NCBI GenBank assembly: GCA_018268715.1
Contig: JAFDVZ010000007.1
Coordinates: forward strand, 434,001 to 498,000
Length of the DNA stretch: 64,000 bases
Origin: Acidobacteriota bacterium
Lineage (GTDB): Bacteria; Acidobacteriota; Terriglobia; Bryobacterales; Bryobacteraceae
Direction: 5' to 3'
Of this stretch, positions 60,073 through 64,000 are shown in pieces; positions within the stretch are counted from its first letter, which is position 1, and each line of letters begins with the position of its first letter. The notes beneath the pieces were generated by a model, which made no database searches, had not been told where the DNA came from, and saw only the letters and a program-made list of their open reading frames with translations. The position numbers and the translations under genes were made by a program.

Positions 60073-61176
60073 ATGTATATCCACGAGCGCGAGGATTGGC
60101 CAGACGTCCATTGGAACATCGAGAAGCTCGTGGAGCCCCTTGCCTCTGTCCGTTACCGGCAGGGCAGCTTGATCGGGCAGATGCAAGGCCTCGGTTTTCG
60201 CCTTCGGCAGGAAGCCGTCCTCGAAACCCTGACCAAAGACGTTCTGAAAACCAGCGAGATCGAAGGCGAGAAGCTCGACGCCGAACAGGTGCGCTCCTCT
60301 GTGGCGCGACGTTTGGGCCTGGACATTGGTGGCCTCAAATCTGCGGATCGCAACGTCGAGGGCGTCGTCGAGATGATGCTCGACGCCACAAGCCACTATG
60401 ATCGGCCTTTGACGGATGAGCGGCTGTTCGGCTGGCATGCCGCGCTGTTCCCGACTGGGCGCAGCGGCATGACGAGGATCAAAACGGGGACTTGGCGCGA
60501 CGAAAGAGCCGAACCCATGCAGGTCGTCTCAGGCGCCATCGGAAGAGAGAGAGTGCATTTCGAAGCGCCGAAGGCGGAGCGCCTCAAAAAGGAGATGGCC
60601 GCATACCTGAAATGGTTCGAAGGCGAGTGCGCGACCGATCCTGTCCTGAAAGCCGGCCATGCGCACCTGTGGTTCGTGACCATCCACCCGTTTGAAGACG
60701 GCAACGGCCGCATCGCGCGCGCAATCACCGATATGGTGCTCGCGCGTTCGGAGAGCAGCTCGCAGCGCTTCTATAGCATGTCGGCGCAGATCAAGCTGGA
60801 GCACAGAGAGTACTACGAGATCCTGGAAAGCACACAGAGAGGCTCCACGGATGTAACCGAGTGGATGCGCTGGTTTTTGGACTGCCTGGGCCGCGCCATA
60901 GACGGCGCTCAGCTTACCTTGAAGGCGGTCATTGACAAAGCGCGATTCTGGGAGCGCATCAAGGGTGTACAACTCAACGAGCGCCAGCGCTCGTTGATCA
61001 ACCGGCTGCTGGATGGGTTCGAAGGCAAACTCACGAGTTCCAAATACGCACAACTCGCCAAGTGCTCGCAAGACACTGCCCACCGTGACATTCAGGCGCT
61101 GGTCGAACGCGGCGTTCTCGTTCAGAACCCCGAAGGCGGACGCAGCACAAGCTACTCGCTGGCGCCCGTGAAATAG
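60073..61176 (+). CDS. Fic-family AMP-transferase with N-terminal DUF4172-like region
   Basis: From ATG 60073 the protein has 367 residues beginning MYIHEREDWPDVHWN. Residues 61-66 (SEIEGE) are the inhibitory helix that blocks the ATP site in class II Fic proteins. The catalytic motif is HPFEDGNGRIAR (His205). The C-terminal part has a winged-helix region (KCSQDTAHRDIQALVERGVL). Such proteins transfer AMP to Tyr/Thr/Ser of targets; self-modification or target AMPylation is released by loss of inhibition. The operator-like repeat at the promoter may be bound by its own HTH. Confidence 0.9.
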   Translation: MYIHEREDWPDVHWNIEKLVEPLASVRYRQGSLIGQMQGLGFRLRQEAVLETLTKDVLKTSEIEGEKLDAEQVRSSVARRLGLDIGGLKSADRNVEGVVEMMLDATSHYDRPLTDERLFGWHAALFPTGRSGMTRIKTGTWRDERAEPMQVVSGAIGRERVHFEAPKAERLKKEMAAYLKWFEGECATDPVLKAGHAHLWFVTIHPFEDGNGRIARAITDMVLARSESSSQRFYSMSAQIKLEHREYYEILESTQRGSTDVTEWMRWFLDCLGRAIDGAQLTLKAVIDKARFWERIKGVQLNERQRSLINRLLDGFEGKLTSSKYAQLAKCSQDTAHRDIQALVERGVLVQNPEGGRSTSYSLAPVK

Positions 61177-61235
61177 CGCGGAGTCTTCTGACCCCACTTT
61201 TGAGACAGCCGGTTAATCCCTGAAATTATCTCCAC

Positions 61236-61289
61236 CGCACCTACTCGTTCCACAACATCGAATCCATGCTGAAGAACCATCTCGACTGA
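61236..61289 (+). pseudogene. C-terminal remnant of an IS21 IstA-like transposase
   Basis: In one frame the DNA reads RTYSFHNIESMLKNHLD and stop. It resembles the end of IstA, where a (Y/H)-S-Y-x-(S/N)-(I/V)-x-S-(I/M)-L-x-x-(G/H)-L-D pattern is common. Nothing upstream continues the frame. The following 61290-61560 shows no gene. Confidence 0.4.
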
Positions 61290-61560
61290 GGCTACTGCCG
61301 CTTTCTGGACCCGGTGAATGGTGATCAGCATCGCTGGAATACGCACTCACCGGAACCACACGAATCAAGCGCCATCGAAGAATGGCTCATCCGAATACAA
61401 AGGCGTCTCTTGGAACAAACGGCTCTCCGCGAGAATCTGACAACATGCCCGTTTTCACGCAGCCTGGGAAATCCGCCTGACCGCAAGAAACCGACGTCGG
61501 TCACCGCCATCCGCTTCGCCTTCAACAATAGATAAGCGTTTCCGATAGACTACATCGCGG

Positions 61561-62356
61561 ATGATGGAGAACGATTGGACCAAGGTCTTGGACTTCCCCG
61601 GCTACCGGGTGTACCGGCGCGAGATCGATGAAAAGAAGAAACACGTGACGCTGTGGATCCGGCGCAAGCGGGGGAATCGGAGCTTTCGATGCCCGGCGTG
61701 CGGCCGAAAGGTGGAGGGCATCCACGAGGCGATCGAGCGCGCGGCGCGCGATCTGCCGTGCTTCGGCTACACCGCCACGGTGATCGTGGAACTGTACCGG
61801 CTACGATGCCCGGACTGCGGCGTGAAAACCGAGCAACTTCCGCAACTGCCGGGCAAGGCTCCCTACACCAAGCGATTCGAGGATGAAGTGGGAAAGGCCT
61901 GAAAGTGCGGCAGCGGCGCAGGTGGCCCGGCGTATGGGCCTGCCGGAAAGCACGGTTCGAGGCATCGACTTGCGATACCTGGAGCGGTGCGAAGCCCAGC
62001 GGCGCAAGCCGGCGTTACGGCAGATGGGCGTGGACGAAATCTATCGGGGCAAGAAGGACAAGTTCCTCACCGTGGTATGCAATCTGGAAACCGGCGAGCC
62101 GCTCTGGTTCGGGCCGGAACGCAAACAGGAGAGCTTGGATGAGTTCTTCCGAACCGAGTTGAACAGCGGGCAGCGGAAACGGATCGAGGCCGCCTGCGTG
62201 GACATGTGGGAGCCGTTTCGGGCGAGCATTGCGAAATGGGCGCCGCAATGCAGGATCGTCTACGACAAGTTCCAGTCAATCATGCCCGCGGCTGAGTCGG
62301 CGCTCGGGTTCCATCCCTGGAGAGCCCTATCCTCCGCTCAGTTGACACCAGCGTAA
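61561..62356 (+). pseudogene. ISL3-family transposase, frameshifted and truncated
   Basis: The first frame (61561-61902) carries the N-terminal zinc-binding part (SFRCPACGRKVEGI, LRCPDCGVKTEQ). The family resemblance then continues in another frame from about 61903 (PESAAAAQVARRMGLPESTV, MGVDEIYRGKKDKFLTVVCN, ACVDMWEPFRASIAKWAPQC). A single missing base near 61902 would rejoin GKA-C-ESAAAAQ. After about 62275 (IVYDKFQSIM) similarity ends, about 130 residues short of the usual length. It is a dead insertion sequence; no terminal repeats were found. Confidence 0.85.
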
Positions 62357-62486
62357 CCACGGACTCTTTCCGTTGTCCAGAGTCACAAGCCGATAAAACA
62401 GGGGAATTCAAGCGCCATGACATCTACGATCGGGTAACATATTTTCCTGAGGCAATACGGGAATTCTAATTGTCGCCAATCAGCCC

Positions 62487-62750
62487 ATGAGCCCCCGCAC
62501 GATCCGGTATCGGAATTTCATCTATCGCTGCTACCGGTGCAGATCTACAGCCGGCGGCCGGAAGCCGTGCGGTCACCAAGCTTCGGCTCAGGCGATTGAG
62601 AATGCCGTCGAGGCCAACGCCGTGCAGCAGCTTGGGCAGCGAGCACCGATTTGGGATCGGATTGAAGTTGTTTTCTGGGACTACCGCGACAGCAGTGTGC
62701 GTCTGCGGCTGCTCCTGCCCGTTCAGGCAGAACACGCGCAGGAAAAGTGA
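62487..62750 (+). pseudogene. Serine recombinase zinc-ribbon remnant
   Basis: An 87-codon frame has YRNFIYRCYRCRSTAGGRKP then CGHQASAQAIENAVEANAV, resembling the zinc beta-ribbon and start of the coiled-coil in large serine recombinases. The catalytic and recombinase domains are missing. It may be the tail of the same element as the fragment at 63799-63942, in different order. 62357-62486 contains no gene. Confidence 0.45.
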
Positions 62751-62756
62751 CACCGG

Positions 62757-63161
62757 CTACAGGAACAGATCGACAGGCACACGGAGAAGATCGGCGAGTT
62801 GCCCCGCCTGCACTTTACTGATGCTGCGTTTGCCGCTGAGGATTTCCGACACACGGCTCTTGGGCAAGATCGTCCAGAGGTCGCTCGGCTTCATGTTCCT
62901 CTCTTCGAGGATATAAGCCAACATCTTGTGCGGTTCCGCCTTCGGAAGCGGGTGTGCCCGGTTCTCGTATTCGTCGATCAGGATACTAAGCATTTCCAGG
63001 AGCCTGCCCTCCTCCTCAGAAATCTCATTGTCCGGCCTGTCCATAAGGGCTGCCGCCGCGGTGAGCAAGCGATGGTGCTCCATCTCAGTGCGGATGGCGA
63101 CGGGCAGGGTCACATCGAGAAGTTCCCGATATCGGCCTTCGTCGAGAATCGTCGTGCTCAT
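62757..63161 (-). CDS. higA: HigA-like antitoxin with HTH domain
   Basis: From 63161 (the ATGA overlap) the protein has 134 residues. A helical N-terminal part (EMEHHRLLTAAAALMDRPDN) precedes an XRE helix-turn-helix (MKPSDLWTILPKSRVSEILSGKR). It binds the toxin and the operator upstream of higB. It is the second gene of the operon, the reversed order that marks the HigBA family. Confidence 0.88.
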   Translation of the reverse strand: MSTTILDEGRYRELLDVTLPVAIRTEMEHHRLLTAAAALMDRPDNEISEEEGRLLEMLSILIDEYENRAHPLPKAEPHKMLAYILEERNMKPSDLWTILPKSRVSEILSGKRSISKVQAGQLADLLRVPVDLFL

Positions 63162-63445
63162 AATTTCCATTTCCCCCTATCGTATTCGGCATGGGTAAGG
63201 ATATGCCGGATGTAGAAGATCTGCCACCGGTACTTGATCACCGAGACCAGCCTGTACTTGTTGCCGCTGATGTTGAACGCCGTGGAAGCATCCACGGCAT
63301 CAGCCTGCGGAAAATCGGCGCGGACATCGGCCAAATGTCTCCACCTGGCCCGTTTGGTGACGCCATGCCAGTGCAGCAGCGACTCCAACGCGTCCTTGTG
63401 TGCCTTGCAGAACTCATTGATTGCCGCCCTGCTGATGATCCGCAC
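63158..63445 (-). CDS. higB: HigB-like mRNA interferase toxin
   Basis: From GTG 63445 the protein has 95 residues: (M)RIISRAAINEFCKAHKDALE, RARWRHLADVRADFPQADAV, FNISGNKYRLVSVIKYRWQI and YIRHILTHAEYDRGKWK, which is the HigB signature with its catalytic basic residues. A longer frame to a TTG at 63481 would read through the palindrome at 63451-63475 and is less likely. The toxin cleaves mRNA on the ribosome. Confidence 0.88.
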   Translation of the reverse strand: MRIISRAAINEFCKAHKDALESLLHWHGVTKRARWRHLADVRADFPQADAVDASTAFNISGNKYRLVSVIKYRWQIFYIRHILTHAEYDRGKWKL

Positions 63446-63450
63446 CACCA

Positions 63451-63475
63451 GGAGGTTACCAAAACGGTAACCTCC
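63451..63475. promoter_or_regulatory. Perfect 10-base palindrome upstream of higBA
   Basis: GGAGGTTACC (63451-63460), spacer AAAAC, GGTAACCTCC (63466-63475). It lies six bases upstream of the higB GTG, where HigA operators are normally found. As RNA it would also form a hairpin containing GGAGG. Confidence 0.7.
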
Positions 63476-63481
63476 GCGCAA

Positions 63482-63798
63482 GAGCAGACTGCCGGAGGCC
63501 CGACGAGCGCTGTGCTAGACCGGCCACCGTGCCCGCGAGCGTGACCTGCTGCGGCGCCTGGCAGAGACGCAAGTGGCTGGCTGGGCTTGTGGTTTCAGTT
63601 GCTTACAGGTGCCTGTGGACTGCGCGGCAGGTGGGAATTGAGCCACCATCCCTCGGTCCGGTATTGCCTCGCCGTTTTCGTTGGCCGTATCCCTTCCGCG
63701 TACCGCCGTTATCCCCAACATTTCGCGAGCACTTGGCGATCCGGTTTTCTCCAGTTGGAGACTCGGGTTGCCGGGAGTCCAACACTGAACCCCAGGGC
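63482..63798. other. No recognised gene
   Basis: This stretch contains short frames with no family resemblance and no ribosome binding sites. Two conceptual peptides (VGIEPPSLG and RESNTEPQG) belong to the non-protein-like kind often produced by decayed mobile DNA. Confidence 0.5.
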
Positions 63799-63942
63799 AA
63801 CATGGTCTACGCCGGGAAGGTGCGATAGCGCGGTGAGGTCTAGGCGGGCGAGTATCCGGCCACCATCGAAGAGGCGACGTGGAACCAAGCGCAGGGCAAG
63901 ATCAACCGCGACGCGCGGCGGGGCGGCGGCAACGTCCAACCC
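63799..63942 (+). pseudogene. Serine recombinase fragment with two in-frame TAG codons
   Basis: One frame reads NMVYAGKVR, TAG (63826), RGEV, TAG (63841), AGEYPATIEEATWNQAQGKI and on to NRDARRGGGNVQP. This is the recombinase domain of large serine recombinases, where both interruptions correspond to Tyr (G-K-V-x-Y and G-x-V-Y/H). Single TAC to TAG changes explain both. The catalytic N-terminal domain is not present upstream. Confidence 0.6.
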
Positions 63943-64000
63943 ATCGCAGCTTCATGCTCTTGTGCTATTATGCCATTGTGCGGACCACTCTCGACATTGC

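Noticed and set aside
63600..63680. Second tRNA-like remnant near 63.63-63.66 kb
   Set aside because: A T-arm-like stretch can be drawn on the minus strand, but the stem pairs poorly and no acceptor stem is present.
1..64000. rRNA genes, intact tRNA genes, prophage structural genes or a replication origin
   Set aside because: I looked for conserved motifs and found none that I could support by eye.

Overview
The window is about 64 kb of high-GC bacterial chromosome. The gene content points to an Acidobacteriota member of the Solibacter/Bryobacter type. The markers are a protein with the Solibacter-type C-terminal domain (25574-28012), a VWFA-related secreted protein (3251-4396), a PEP-CTERM protein (54794-55606), many Tat- or Sec-exported proteins, and housekeeping genes (serS, gltA, queA, tsaD, lpxC) scattered among hydrolases and transporters. 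Assignment to the group is inferred from these families; there is no rRNA in the window.

Layout. 1-6.8 kb: end of an M50 protease, small secreted and membrane proteins including a paralogous pair, a rhomboid protease, a VWFA-related protein, and a gltA-serS operon. 6.9-16.9 kb: a conflict/genome-integrity-like block with an OLD-like ATPase-TOPRIM protein (degenerate Walker A), then a minus-strand run of a CHAT-NACHT-HEAT protein, a serine alpha/beta hydrolase, a gingipain/caspase-like cysteine protease and an NhaR-type LysR regulator, and finally Ku. 17-34 kb: envelope and secreted enzymes (lytic transglycosylase, MBL/beta-CASP nuclease, GT87, DPP-IV, GH28) plus an Rrf2-QorB redox pair. This stretch holds three tandem-repeat regions that each start from the 3' end of a gene. 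34-47.5 kb: queA/tsaD, an HDOD protein, subtilisin, a porin-like barrel, a gluconate-dehydrogenase-like GMC/multihaem cytochrome operon, and lpxC with a CDP-alcohol phosphatidyltransferase. 47.5-50.1 kb: an accessory patch with HicAB, an FRG protein and an endonuclease-like protein, ending at a tRNA 3'-end remnant. 50.2-59.9 kb: YdcF, an ABC exporter, a PIN toxin with a tiny partner, a DUF8021-like protein, a PEP-CTERM protein, a di-haem peroxidase and a YVTN/phosphoesterase protein. 60-64 kb: decayed mobile DNA with Fic, IS21 and ISL3 remnants, serine-recombinase fragments and HigBA.

The two strongest candidates for something new are (i) the compact CHAT-NACHT-HEAT / serine hydrolase / C25-like protease cassette with a co-directional LysR gene, which looks like an NTPase-gated protease cascade, and (ii) the recurring amplification of gene 3' ends. 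Two convergent-gene junctions and one stop-codon segment have become tandem arrays; the largest is ten units in two length classes at 18.2-19.5 kb.

Several genes have a TANNNT-like -10 box only 6-9 bases before the start codon, which suggests leaderless or very short-leader transcripts.
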